Of a stretch of DNA of 64,000 nt, positions 8,056-16,750 are shown piece by piece. Each line of letters begins with the position of its first letter. Positions within the stretch are counted from its first letter, which is position 1. The position numbers were made by a program, and so were the translations under genes. The notes under the pieces are model-generated. The model made no database searches. It was not told the origin of the DNA and worked only from the letters and a program-made list of their open reading frames with translations. The stretch is from contig NZ_NIZW01000011.1 in assembly GCF_002727185.1 (NCBI RefSeq), forward strand, positions 172,730 through 236,729, written 5' to 3'. The stretch is from Rhodopirellula bahusiensis. GTDB lineage: Bacteria; Planctomycetota; Planctomycetia; Pirellulales; Pirellulaceae.

Positions 8056-9812
8056 CAACCTGGTTCTCGCTCGTGGCTACGCAGGCAGATTCAATTCAGC
8101 CATCCCTGCAAACCGTCTGGCAGCCAACAAGTTCCCGGATCTCACAACCAAGGCATTGCTTCACTATCACGACACAATCAACGACGACCGCCCCGTCACA
8201 ACCAAGCACACATCGATGGTGGGAATCCGGTGTGATCTACCAAATCTATCCGCGTTCTTTCCAAGACAGCAACGCGGACGGAGTCGGCGATCTCGCGGGA
8301 ATCGAGCGTCGATTGGACTATTTGTTGGGCCTTGGAGTCGATGCGGTATGGCTTTCACCAATCTTTCCCTCACCCATGATCGACTTCGGCTACGACGTCG
8401 CGGACTACTGCGACATCGATCCGCTGTTTGGCGATCTGAAGACTTTCGATCGCTTGCTCGCGGCCATGCATTCGCGTGGACTCAAACTTTTGATGGACTT
8501 TGTGCCGAATCATTCATCGGATCAACACCCATGGTTTATCGAGAGTCGTTCCTCTCGCGAGAATCCCAAACGGGACTGGTATATCTGGCGAGATGCTTCG
8601 GACGACGGGGGCCCACCTAACAATTGGATCAGCGATTTCGGTGGCTCGTCATGGGAATGGGACGCCGCAACCAAGCAATACTACTTGCACGCCTTCCTTC
8701 CTCAACAACCCGATCTCAATTGGCGTCATCCCGAGCTTCGTGAAGCGATGCTGGACGTGTTGCGGTTTTGGTTGGACCGAGGTGTCGACGGTTTTCGTAT
8801 CGACGTTCTTTGGCACATCATTAAAGACGCTGCCCTTCGAGACAATCCAATCAATCCAGATTGGACTCCGGACCGCACTCAGCGAGATCAGCTGATTCAA
8901 TTGAACTCAACTGACCAACCTGAAGCCCACCAAATCGCGGCGGAGTTTTGCTCGCTCGCGGACAGCTATGGTGATCGCCTTCTGATCGGCGAAATCAGTT
9001 TGCCCGACGATCGACTCGCCCGCTGGTTTGGTACGGAGAAGCAACCGGAAGTGCACTTGCCGGTCAACTTTCATCTCATCGAAAGCAATTGGAACGCTCA
9101 ATCCCTCGGTCAAATGATTGTTGACTACGAGGCCTCTCTTCCGAAACATGGATGGCCGAACTGGGTCTTCGGCAGTCACGACGCACCGCGCATCGCCGCC
9201 CGAGTCGGTGACGCACAATCTCGAGTCGCCGCCATGTTGCTGCTGACCCTTCGCGGCACACCGACGCTCTATCAAGGCGACGAGATTGGCATCGGCGAGG
9301 TCCCCATTCCTCGCGATCGAATTCGCGATCCTCAGCATTTGCTGCAACCAAAACTGAATATCGGGCGAGATCGATCCCGCACGCCGATGCCGTGGGACGA
9401 TTCCCCATCAGCCGGTTTCAGTTCCGCCGATCCGTGGCTCCCGCTCAACCCCGATTCGCGACGGCGAAACATTGCAACCCAGGAACGGGAACCGGATTCA
9501 CTGTTGAATTTGTACAAAGCACTGCTCTCGCTGCGGCGACGCCATGCTGCTTTGTCAATCGGCAACTTCACACTCATCAAAACCGGTGATGATGTGCTCG
9601 CTTTCGAAAGAAGGCATGGCGACGAGCACCTGTTGATCGCGTTGAACCTCGGCGATCAAACCCGATCGTTGCCGGTGCCATCAACAGCAGCCCTGGTTAC
9701 GGAGCTTTGTTCCACCGCGACGCCTCGTGCAATCGACGGTACTCTCGCACCCAACGAAGGCCTCATTTTGCGATTGGTAGACAGCGAAGATCAGTCCTCG
9801 CGAATTTCGTGA
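8052..9812 (+). CDS. GH13 alpha-glucosidase-like enzyme (alpha-amylase family)
   Basis: The (beta/alpha)8 barrel of GH13 starts at WWESGVIYQIYPRSF (56-70) and has all conserved regions: DFVPNHSS (149-156), GFRIDVLW with nucleophile Asp251, LLIGEIS with acid/base Glu314, and GSHDAPR with the stabilising Asp377. Region IV usually reads NHD; here it is SHD. The overall layout (SNADGVGDLAGI, GTPTLYQGDEIG) fits the oligo-1,6-glucosidase/alpha-glucosidase subfamilies that act on short alpha-glucosides rather than on starch. The start is GTG 8052, overlapping the GH130 stop; the frame is open further upstream. This leaves about 55 Ser/Thr/Gln-rich residues before the barrel without a classic signal peptide, so cytoplasmic location is likely. 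Confidence 0.88.
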   Translation: MTTWFSLVATQADSIQPSLQTVWQPTSSRISQPRHCFTITTQSTTTAPSQPSTHRWWESGVIYQIYPRSFQDSNADGVGDLAGIERRLDYLLGLGVDAVWLSPIFPSPMIDFGYDVADYCDIDPLFGDLKTFDRLLAAMHSRGLKLLMDFVPNHSSDQHPWFIESRSSRENPKRDWYIWRDASDDGGPPNNWISDFGGSSWEWDAATKQYYLHAFLPQQPDLNWRHPELREAMLDVLRFWLDRGVDGFRIDVLWHIIKDAALRDNPINPDWTPDRTQRDQLIQLNSTDQPEAHQIAAEFCSLADSYGDRLLIGEISLPDDRLARWFGTEKQPEVHLPVNFHLIESNWNAQSLGQMIVDYEASLPKHGWPNWVFGSHDAPRIAARVGDAQSRVAAMLLLTLRGTPTLYQGDEIGIGEVPIPRDRIRDPQHLLQPKLNIGRDRSRTPMPWDDSPSAGFSSADPWLPLNPDSRRRNIATQEREPDSLLNLYKALLSLRRRHAALSIGNFTLIKTGDDVLAFERRHGDEHLLIALNLGDQTRSLPVPSTAALVTELCSTATPRAIDGTLAPNEGLILRLVDSEDQSSRIS

Positions 9813-9915
9813 CCGCAAGGTCGAGCAGCACCGAATCTGTTCCGTGAACGCATGGGGTTTCCCGTTGCTTGCATCTCACAAAGTCCCTCGCCCCGAATCC
9901 GAAAGCAAACCTCCG

Positions 9916-10932
9916 ATGCGAATTGCCATGCTGGCTCCCATTGCTTGGAGAACACCACCGCGAGCATATGGTCCATGGGAACTGGTCACCAGCATGCTGA
10001 CCGAAGCACTCGTGAAACGTGGCGTCGATGTGACACTCTTCGCCACGCTCGATAGCGAGACATCAGGCAAACTCGATGGGGTTGTTCCGGCCCCGTACAG
10101 CGAAGATCCGTCGATCGACGCGAAGGTTTGGGAGTTTCGACATCTTGCCCACCTGTTCGAACAAGCCGACCAGTTTGATCTGATCCACAATCAGGCAGAC
10201 TTTCCCGCCCACGCTTTTGCCCGACTGATCGACACGCCGATCGCTACCACCATTCATGGATTCTCATCGGATCGCATTCTACCGATGTATCAAGAATACC
10301 AAGATCTGGTTCACTACATTGCGATCAGTGATGCCGATCGCCATCCGAGCCTTCGATACGAAGCAACGATTCACCACGGAATTCCGATCGATGACTTCCC
10401 GTTCCAACCCAAACGCGGCGAAGACCTTCTTTTCTTTGGAAGGATTCATCCTGACAAGGGAGCGGCTGAAGCAATCGAGGCGGCACGTCTCAGCAAGCGA
10501 CCGCTCCACATGTACGGGATCGTGCAAGACGAACACTACCACGACATGCATGTCGCACCCGCGGACGACGGCGTCAACGTGATCTATCACGGTGTCGCCG
10601 GCGGTTCGGAACGACTGAATGCGTTGGGCGACGCTCGTGCTTTGTTGCACCTGATCAACTTCGATGAACCGTTTGGGCTTTCCGTCATCGAAGCCATGGC
10701 TTGCGGCACGCCAGTCATCGCGACCAATCGCGGATCGATGCCAGAAATAATCGAGCACGGCGTGACGGGTTTCTTGGTCAACACTGCTCAAGAAGCGGTC
10801 CAGGCGATCGAGCGCATCGACGACATTGATCGTTTCGCCGTTCGCCAATCCGTCGTCAATCGTTTCTCAATCGACCGAATGGCCGACAACTACCTAACCG
10901 TCTATCATCGCATCCTGGGTACCAAACCCTGA
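9916..10932 (+). CDS. GT4 glycosyltransferase
   Basis: A 338-residue GT-B glycosyltransferase of family GT4, last gene of the carbohydrate cluster. It shows the N-terminal strand MRIAMLAP and RAYGPWE loop, HNQADFPAHAFA, the linker HHGIPIDDF, LLFFGRIHPDKGAAEA for nucleotide-sugar binding, and the E-x7-E pocket EPFGLSVIEAMACGTPV. The first beta strand begins at ATG 9916, so I prefer this start to GTG 9844, which would add 24 residues of low-complexity text. It lies 103 bases after the GH13 gene. The donor cannot be deduced; GDP-mannose, UDP-glucose or ADP-glucose are all possible. Together with the GT4 fusion it gives the cluster two sugar-adding steps against three sugar-removing enzymes. Confidence 0.88.
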   Translation: MRIAMLAPIAWRTPPRAYGPWELVTSMLTEALVKRGVDVTLFATLDSETSGKLDGVVPAPYSEDPSIDAKVWEFRHLAHLFEQADQFDLIHNQADFPAHAFARLIDTPIATTIHGFSSDRILPMYQEYQDLVHYIAISDADRHPSLRYEATIHHGIPIDDFPFQPKRGEDLLFFGRIHPDKGAAEAIEAARLSKRPLHMYGIVQDEHYHDMHVAPADDGVNVIYHGVAGGSERLNALGDARALLHLINFDEPFGLSVIEAMACGTPVIATNRGSMPEIIEHGVTGFLVNTAQEAVQAIERIDDIDRFAVRQSVVNRFSIDRMADNYLTVYHRILGTKP

Positions 10933-11055
10933 TCGATCCGGTATGTGAGAAAGTCGATGCGAGCATCAACGCCGAGGTGATTAAACGCAAACTGCCTGGT
11001 CTCTCTCGTTTGATCCTCTTTCGAACTCAACGATGAAACCGATAGTCAAATTGCG

Positions 11056-11832
11056 TTATTTGACAGTGACGATCGCTACTTCCGAATCATCGAAGTCCTT
11101 GGACAAATTGACTGCGATGCTTCCTTGCATCCCGTCTTCGGTGGTTGCGGTGATTTCAATGTCGAACATGACCTGCCGGACCGGAACGTTGGCTTGTCCT
11201 TGGTCATCTGTTTGGATGGTCGGCATTGAATAGTGTTCGCCCCAGCCACGACGAGTGATCTGCAGTTCGGCTGCCTTTGGTGTCCCATCTTCCGTTTGCA
11301 CAACGACCTTCAATGGTGCAACTGGCTGGAGCTCGAACGTGAGTTCGAGATCTTGATCGCCAGCAGAAACGGGTCTCACCCATGCAGAGCGTTCCAGTAG
11401 CGGCTTGTACTCTCTGGTGTCCGAGGTCATTCGGGCACACTGCGTTAAAAAACCATATCGTCGTCCACCGACAAAGATCTCAACGGATCGCTGAGGAACA
11501 TTCAGTGTTGCAATGCCGTCGTCGTCGGTTGCCTGCATGCCTGGACTGATTGGAATTCGGTCAACGTTGGACGCCCAACCGACACCCACACCCGGCACCC
11601 CGCCGCCTCCATCCGCATTGTGCACCCGAACCGTGACCGAGCGAGTTGAAGGAGTGTTGGACGACCTTTCAGTTGCCGGAGCGTTCCCTTTTGCAAGATC
11701 GTTGGGAGAACTTGCGACGGAAGCTTCAAACTTTGGTTCGAAGTACGGATAGACCAGGCTCGCTCTCGGCGAGTCCCGCTCAATCATCCTGTCAACCTCA
11801 AGGCCGGACGTTGTTGCAACACGAATCGCCAT
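11056..11832 (-). CDS. Carboxypeptidase-regulatory-like (Ig-fold) protein
   Basis: A 258-residue protein with two probable beta-sandwich units: SVTVRVHNADGGGGVPGVGV through TDDDGIATLNVPQRSVEIFV, and APLKVVVQTEDGTPKAAELQI through TDDQGQANVPVRQVMFDIEI. Alternating strand plus DDDG or DDQG turns are typical of CarboxypepD_reg-like domains, which in planctomycetes occur in exported proteins. No signal peptide is seen from ATG 11832; residues 1-65 are polar and Ser/Pro-rich. Its start overlaps the end of a small membrane protein gene by 35 bases, so the two may be coupled or may once have been one membrane-anchored polypeptide. Function unknown. Confidence 0.6.
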   Translation of the reverse strand: MAIRVATTSGLEVDRMIERDSPRASLVYPYFEPKFEASVASSPNDLAKGNAPATERSSNTPSTRSVTVRVHNADGGGGVPGVGVGWASNVDRIPISPGMQATDDDGIATLNVPQRSVEIFVGGRRYGFLTQCARMTSDTREYKPLLERSAWVRPVSAGDQDLELTFELQPVAPLKVVVQTEDGTPKAAELQITRRGWGEHYSMPTIQTDDQGQANVPVRQVMFDIEITATTEDGMQGSIAVNLSKDFDDSEVAIVTVK

Positions 11833-12043
11833 CCCGGCCCGACTCGGATGTGGCTTGTGTTTGGTCGTTGGAGTTTAACTCTCGGGTGGATGCAGAGTCG
11901 GTGAGTCCGCAGATCATCAGAACCATTGCGACGACGCATCCGACGATCCAGACACCGATGAGTACAGTCGTGAAAGACCAATCCAGATCAGTTATTTCGC
12001 TGTCCATCGCTGAAGTGGTCGACGGAACCGAAGACGTATCCAC
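11798..12043 (-). CDS. Small single-span membrane protein, 81 aa
   Basis: One clear hydrophobic span (FTTVLIGVWIVGCVVAMVLM) lies between a Ser/Thr/Asp-rich N-terminus and a polar C-terminus. The start is GTG 12043, with ATG 12007 as an alternative. The frame continues open upstream to the stop of the lipoprotein gene at 12215 without an ATG, GTG or TTG, which is unusual. It overlaps the Ig-fold gene downstream by 35 bases. It may act as that protein's membrane anchor. No family recognised. Confidence 0.45.
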   Translation of the reverse strand: MDTSSVPSTTSAMDSEITDLDWSFTTVLIGVWIVGCVVAMVLMICGLTDSASTRELNSNDQTQATSESGRDGDSCCNNVRP

Positions 12044-12214
12044 GGTGAGTGCATTCGACGCATCGATCGTCGTTGCGGTGTAGACATCCGGCAGAGGTTG
12101 TTCCAGTGCAAAGCTTGAAACGGGTTGCTCGGTTGGCCATTTGCTTCCATGGCTTCTGACGACTGAAAGTCTCTTGGGTAATCGTGCGTCCGATTCGAAG
12201 CAGGATTGTCCGAG

Positions 12215-12634
12215 TCAGTCCTCTCTCCGCCACCGGTCTCGATCGTCGAGCCACTGATTGAAGGCTGTATCGTTACGACCTCGAGGCGTGGAATCGTTCA
12301 GCCCGAGGGATGTTTCGACAATCTTGAACGTTCCCACCAGGACGAGCCCAACTGTCGCCCTCAGTCCATGACCGACAAATGCTCCGGCCGAGCGTGCTCG
12401 ATCGGTGAAAGTTTTGGTGGCGACCGGCTTCGCATCCGCCGCCGGTGTGTCTGCGGCGGGCGACTGAGAGTACTCTCCCGGATCGCGGTACGACGCGGGG
12501 ATGACCGGAACCGACGTGTCGTAGACGACCGTGTTGAGGATCGCATCCATGTCCGATGTATCTCTGGGCGCGGACTTGCAACCCACAAGCAAAAACATGC
12601 AGAGAAGAACGACGGTTTGATGCAATGGATTCAT
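12215..12634 (-). CDS. Lipoprotein, 139 aa, function unknown
   Basis: The N-terminus MNPLHQTVVLLCMFLLVGC carries a signal peptide with lipobox LVGC, so Cys19 is the likely lipidation site. The mature part has an acidic, Pro/Ala-rich linker (residues 60-75), a hydrophobic helix GLRATVGLVLVGTFKIV and a basic/acidic end (WLDDRDRWRRED). The frame also opens 18 residues upstream, but the ATG at 12634 gives a proper signal peptide. The same frame stays open past the stop toward the small membrane protein. No family recognised. Confidence 0.6.
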   Translation of the reverse strand: MNPLHQTVVLLCMFLLVGCKSAPRDTSDMDAILNTVVYDTSVPVIPASYRDPGEYSQSPAADTPAADAKPVATKTFTDRARSAGAFVGHGLRATVGLVLVGTFKIVETSLGLNDSTPRGRNDTAFNQWLDDRDRWRRED

Positions 12635-12748
12635 ATTGACCGCGAACTGGCAGCATGAATTGAGACAGCTAAGTTTTCGCGATATCAAATGTTTGGGGGG
12701 TAACGCAACGTCAGGTTGGTGGACGTTCGGAACTGGAATCAGTTTGTT

Positions 12749-13198
12749 CTAGGTGTTTTTAGCCGGACCTTCATCGATAATGTCCGCCGAAGAAGGGGGA
12801 GATTCACCGACGAGAAGACTTGCAGTTTCGGCATCGCTCGGACTTTGCGAATGTGATCCAGATTGATTGGCGAGCGTTTGGCTTATCAGCCAACCGCAGA
12901 TGGCCCATCCAAGAAGGAAAGCGGCTGAAACTGGCAGCATGAAAACGGTGGTGTTCAAGGAATGGTTGATTGAATCGGATAGGTCTTCGGCAGTTGGGGT
13001 CGGCAGATTTTTCGAGATCGCATGGAACGATTCATACATCGCCAATGCTGTCCCGAGCGGCCCAACCAGCAGGGTTAGCAGGCCGCCGACAGCAAATCCG
13101 GATTTCAGACGCTTCAAGAGCTTCGTGCGCGAAGCGTTTTGGGTATCGTCGCAAGCGAGTTCCGGTCGATTGAATGATGTAGGTGGTGGTACCGACAT
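12749..13198 (-). CDS. Small ExbB/TolQ-like two-span membrane protein
   Basis: 149 residues with two membrane spans: GFAVGGLLTLLVGPLGTALAM (about 34-54) and TTVFMLPVSAAFLLGWAICG (about 83-102). The pattern GPLGTALAMYESFHAIS followed by AEDLSDSINHSLNTT resembles the GTVxGMxxSFxxIA ... DLAxGISxALxTT signature of ExbB/TolQ/MotA proton-channel subunits, as seen in the bona fide exbB at 23987. It is much shorter, lacks the large cytoplasmic loop, and has a Ser-rich tail. It may be a reduced relative; no exbD partner is adjacent. It is transcribed away from the oxyR-like gene. Confidence 0.55.
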   Translation of the reverse strand: MSVPPPTSFNRPELACDDTQNASRTKLLKRLKSGFAVGGLLTLLVGPLGTALAMYESFHAISKNLPTPTAEDLSDSINHSLNTTVFMLPVSAAFLLGWAICGWLISQTLANQSGSHSQSPSDAETASLLVGESPPSSADIIDEGPAKNT

Positions 13199-13454
13199 AG
13201 ATACGGTTTTCGGTTGCGGCGGGTGGGCACTTCAGCCTTCGAAGATGTTGATCTACCTCGTGAGCAGACGACAGTTGCGAAGGGAGGTGAAGTATGACTG
13301 ATCGCCGTTCATGTTACACGCTACAGTGGTTTGTCTGTTTGAATTGCGTCCGAGAAGCTACCAGTTGCAACGGAGTCACCAGGTGGCTCGCTCTGCTCGG
13401 CTAAGATGCATTTGACTCGGTATCTGTGAGTTCGATTTCGCTTGTGATGATTTG

Positions 13455-14336
13455 ATGGACATTGACCAACTGAAGTACTTCCAAAGTGTGGCCGAAACAA
13501 AAAGCTTCACTGAATCAGCCGCTCGAATGAGTTTGTCTCAGCCGGCGTTGAGTCGTTCCATTCAACGATTGGAAGAAGAGTTTGGGCAACCATTCTTCGA
13601 ACGCAAACCTCGGTCGGTGGAACTGACTGATGCGGGATTGCTGTTTCAACGCAGTGCAACACAGATTCTTCGCATCATTGAAGACACTCGGGCGGAGATC
13701 ACCGACGATGGTGAAACGGGCAAAATTCGAATTGGTGCCATTCCGACCGTCGCCCCGTACTTTCTGCCGCACTTGTTGAAGCAATTCGCGAATGCTTTTC
13801 CACGGTCACGGCTGATCGTCCACGAGAACACCACGGACGAATTGCTGAAACGAATTAAGCAAGGCGAGATCGATCTTGCGATCTTGGCCGAACCGATCTC
13901 GGAGAAGTACGTCGAGGTCAAAACGTTGCTGGAAGAAGAGCTGCACTTGGTTCTGCCGCCCGATCATCCGCTGTGCGAGAAGGAACGCATTTGCTTGGAG
14001 GACGTGGAAGACGAACCGTTCGTCATGTTGGACGAGGCTCATTGCCTTTCTGAGAACATCCATTCGTTTTGTCGGCAACGTTCGATTCTTCCCGTTGCCG
14101 TTGAAAGAGCCAACCAATTGGCGACCGTTCAGGAGTTGGTGTCGTTGTCGCATGGAATCTCATTGATCCCTGACATGGCCCGACGTTTGGATCGCAGCAA
14201 GCGCCGCGTGTATCGATCGTTCGTCAGCCCGCGTCCGACGCGAACGATCGTTTGCGTCACGAATCCGTATCGATTTCAAAGTCGGCTGTTTGCAGAAATT
14301 CGAAAGAGACTATGCGACTACGCCAAACACTTTTGA
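13455..14336 (+). CDS. oxyR: LysR-family regulator, OxyR-like peroxide sensor
   Basis: A 293-residue LysR-type transcription factor. The N-terminal winged helix (residues 2-60) has the usual [28 protein letters not shown] sequence split across helices 2 and 3; the rest is the periplasmic-binding-like effector domain. The segment [11 protein letters not shown] matches the OxyR redox loop of E. coli (HCLRDQAMGFC), with cysteines 197 and 206 at identical spacing, and is followed by an OxyR-like [17 protein letters not shown]. This supports peroxide sensing by disulfide formation. The frame also has a TTG three bases before ATG 13455. No catalase or peroxiredoxin gene is adjacent, so its targets are elsewhere. 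A divergent small ExbB-like gene shares the 256-bp upstream region. Confidence 0.85.
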   Translation: MDIDQLKYFQSVAETKSFTESAARMSLSQPALSRSIQRLEEEFGQPFFERKPRSVELTDAGLLFQRSATQILRIIEDTRAEITDDGETGKIRIGAIPTVAPYFLPHLLKQFANAFPRSRLIVHENTTDELLKRIKQGEIDLAILAEPISEKYVEVKTLLEEELHLVLPPDHPLCEKERICLEDVEDEPFVMLDEAHCLSENIHSFCRQRSILPVAVERANQLATVQELVSLSHGISLIPDMARRLDRSKRRVYRSFVSPRPTRTIVCVTNPYRFQSRLFAEIRKRLCDYAKHF

Positions 14337-14379
14337 GCGTGTGAGCTTGCACGGAGGATCTGTCTGCTCGGCGAAAGGA

Positions 14380-16524
14380 TCAAACGAGTTGCCAGAATGC
14401 GATTCCAAATCCGTTGTCGTTTTGAGATAGCGTTCGTAGTTGGCCAACGGAATCCAAGCGGCCTTCCTTGACCGAGTACGGTTGCAAGCTGCCGACCTCG
14501 TTTGCGTTGTAGCCTGCAATCCCATCGGAGCTGAACGAAGGATCAAGTTGGCCGTCCGGAGTCAGGCGGGCAATTCCGTTGTAGTAGGGCACGAGGTAGC
14601 GTCCCAACCCGTCGACATCAAAGGTGCCGAAAGTGTTGTCAAACAACAGGGCGCCATCGGTCACAATTGAGCTCGGCAGGATGATCCTCCCACCGTCGCC
14701 AAAGCTGGAATCGATTTGTCCACTTTCTGTGAATCGAATCAACGATTGGGTGCCCAAAACGGTGATTTGGCCATCCTCGTCGAGGACCAATCGTTCGAAG
14801 CGTTCGCTGTAGGAAGAGTACAGAGTGAATTGTTGATACGGGATGCGAGCAAAGCCTTCGTCTCCAAACCACGTGCCCGTGCTCCCGTCTTCGTTGAGCT
14901 GAATCAACCAACCCGCACTGGCGTTGGCATTGGAGGGCTGTCCCCAGAGCACGATGATCGAATCGTCGGGACGCGTGAAGATCTGCGATTGACCGCTGTA
15001 GTAGTCAGGCTCATGTGGCAGCGGAATGCTCGATGTTCCATTGGTACCGAAGCTGACGTCGGTGGAACCGTCTGCGTTGTAGCGAGTGATGGTCGTCGCG
15101 TTGTTGACCAAAATGCGATCTTGTGAATCAACCGCCATCGAGGAAGCGGACCTGAAGCCATTCAAGGACGCTCGAATGATACCTTCTTCGCCGAATGATG
15201 AATCCAGCCGCCCGTCGGAGGTGAGGCGAATCAAAAGCGTGGAGTAGTTGGTGAAGAATCCGTCGTAATTGGCGACCTGCAAACGAACGAGCAATCGGTC
15301 CTGCGAGTCGACTTCGAGGTCTTGCAGGGAGACATTTGCGGGGCCCAGTGAATTGTCGTTTATGAACTGCTGAGTTGCCTGGATCAAATCCACTGACTCG
15401 CCGTTGTTGAATGACTGAACCGCGGATCCGTTCTCGTCAAAAAGTTGAACCAGAATGAACTTTTCATAGTCTCCGGATTCCGACCAAAATGAATCGGTCC
15501 AGCCAACGGCGGATTGGTCCGTGGATGTGATCTCGTGTTCCACATCAAACGGACTGCTGGAAGAAATAATCGAGATGCCATCGTCTGCGATCGAGTCATC
15601 CAGCGTGTAGCGTTCACTGGTGAAGTTGTCGGCGTCGTACTGGAAGTGCCCGCGACCTTCGAGTCGTTCGGTTTGGTAGTAACCCGAAGTGAGCGAACCG
15701 TCGCGGTAGACGCCTTGTGCAAATGTCGATGGGTCTTCCGTTTGATAGGCGACGCCATCGATCTCGATTCGGTCAACCACCAAGTTATAATCGATCCCCA
15801 AATCAGGGAGATAAATATCATTGTAGAATTCAATGCGAACAGAACTTGGATCCAATTCGGCGTTGAGGTAGTACGTGTACGCGGTCATCTCGGTGGACAA
15901 GGTGATTCGATCAGCACGGAACGTTCCCGCCAACACGTTCATGTATTCGCCGCCATGATCGCCGCGAGCGTAGACGGTCAGTTCGGACCCTGTTGGAGTT
16001 CCGTACTGCAGATATCCGTTCGCATTCAAAACGCTGCCGCGGCCCAATCCTGGTGTGATACCGTCCTCCGGCAGCCAGGTCCCAGTCGTAAAGACGTTGG
16101 GTGCGTTGCTATCCAGAACTTGGTCACCAATCGTCACCGATCCAAATTGAACGTTGCGATCGATTCCTTGTGCCGGGTCGTAGAGGTCATTCAAAAAGAC
16201 CATTCGCAAAAGGCTTGGATCGATCGACGTGTAGTCCACGTCAATTTGATAGGTTGCCCACTCGTCCGTGACACGGAACTGAGAAATCGTTTCGTCGTTG
16301 TAGAGGACCTCGACGACCTCTTGGCCTGTGTCGCCGATCGCTTGCACTTGAATGCCAGGTGAGTCCCAAGCGAAACTGACTTCTTGACCAGCGTCACCGG
16401 CCAACAACAATCGTGGTTCCAGCTCATCAATGGACCAATTGATATCCGACGATCGAGATGCGGTTGCAGCCGATCCGAATGACTTTCGGCGTGACAGACG
16501 ATGTATCAGTGTGCGAAGATTCAT
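14380..16524 (-). CDS. LEPR-XLL surface protein with CBM60-like modules and delta-60 repeats
   Basis: A 714-residue protein. Residues 35-44 read LEPRLLLAGD, the LEPR-XLL motif found at the start of many large planctomycete surface proteins. Next come two modules resembling calcium-dependent xylan-binding domains (CBM60/CBM36 type): VQAIGDTGQEVVEV with VFLNDLYD and DRNVQFGSV, then LTVYARGDHGGEY with EFYNDIYL and DYNLVVDRIEIDGV. The C-terminal half has delta-60 type repeats (LDSSFGEEG, DVSFGTNG, IDSSFGDGG, LDPSFSSDG), predicted to form a propeller. The start is ATG 16524; the frame opens 21 residues earlier. It is probably exported and binds polysaccharide. It is convergent with the oxyR-like gene. 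Confidence 0.82.
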   Translation of the reverse strand: MNLRTLIHRLSRRKSFGSAATASRSSDINWSIDELEPRLLLAGDAGQEVSFAWDSPGIQVQAIGDTGQEVVEVLYNDETISQFRVTDEWATYQIDVDYTSIDPSLLRMVFLNDLYDPAQGIDRNVQFGSVTIGDQVLDSNAPNVFTTGTWLPEDGITPGLGRGSVLNANGYLQYGTPTGSELTVYARGDHGGEYMNVLAGTFRADRITLSTEMTAYTYYLNAELDPSSVRIEFYNDIYLPDLGIDYNLVVDRIEIDGVAYQTEDPSTFAQGVYRDGSLTSGYYQTERLEGRGHFQYDADNFTSERYTLDDSIADDGISIISSSSPFDVEHEITSTDQSAVGWTDSFWSESGDYEKFILVQLFDENGSAVQSFNNGESVDLIQATQQFINDNSLGPANVSLQDLEVDSQDRLLVRLQVANYDGFFTNYSTLLIRLTSDGRLDSSFGEEGIIRASLNGFRSASSMAVDSQDRILVNNATTITRYNADGSTDVSFGTNGTSSIPLPHEPDYYSGQSQIFTRPDDSIIVLWGQPSNANASAGWLIQLNEDGSTGTWFGDEGFARIPYQQFTLYSSYSERFERLVLDEDGQITVLGTQSLIRFTESGQIDSSFGDGGRIILPSSIVTDGALLFDNTFGTFDVDGLGRYLVPYYNGIARLTPDGQLDPSFSSDGIAGYNANEVGSLQPYSVKEGRLDSVGQLRTLSQNDNGFGIAFWQLV

Positions 16525-16750
16525 AAGACTGGCTGGATATGCGGACTGGGAGGTTTTCCTGGGTGGCCAACAGTATAGGTATTCCAAGTTGCGGGTTAGA
16601 TATCACGCACGTCAAAAATCGACGAAACGAAAGCAAGAGTCTTGGTCGGTGTCGTCGGTTTGATAGCCGATTCAGCTTGGACGATGGTAAGTCGCACGAC
16701 TCGTGTCGTCGCTTTGAATGAACCACTCGAGAGTAAAACAGGGGACTGCG

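Noticed and set aside
9844..9915. GTG start giving 24 extra residues to the last GT4
   Set aside because: The extra residues are Pro/Ser/Glu-rich and the first Rossmann strand begins exactly at ATG 9916.
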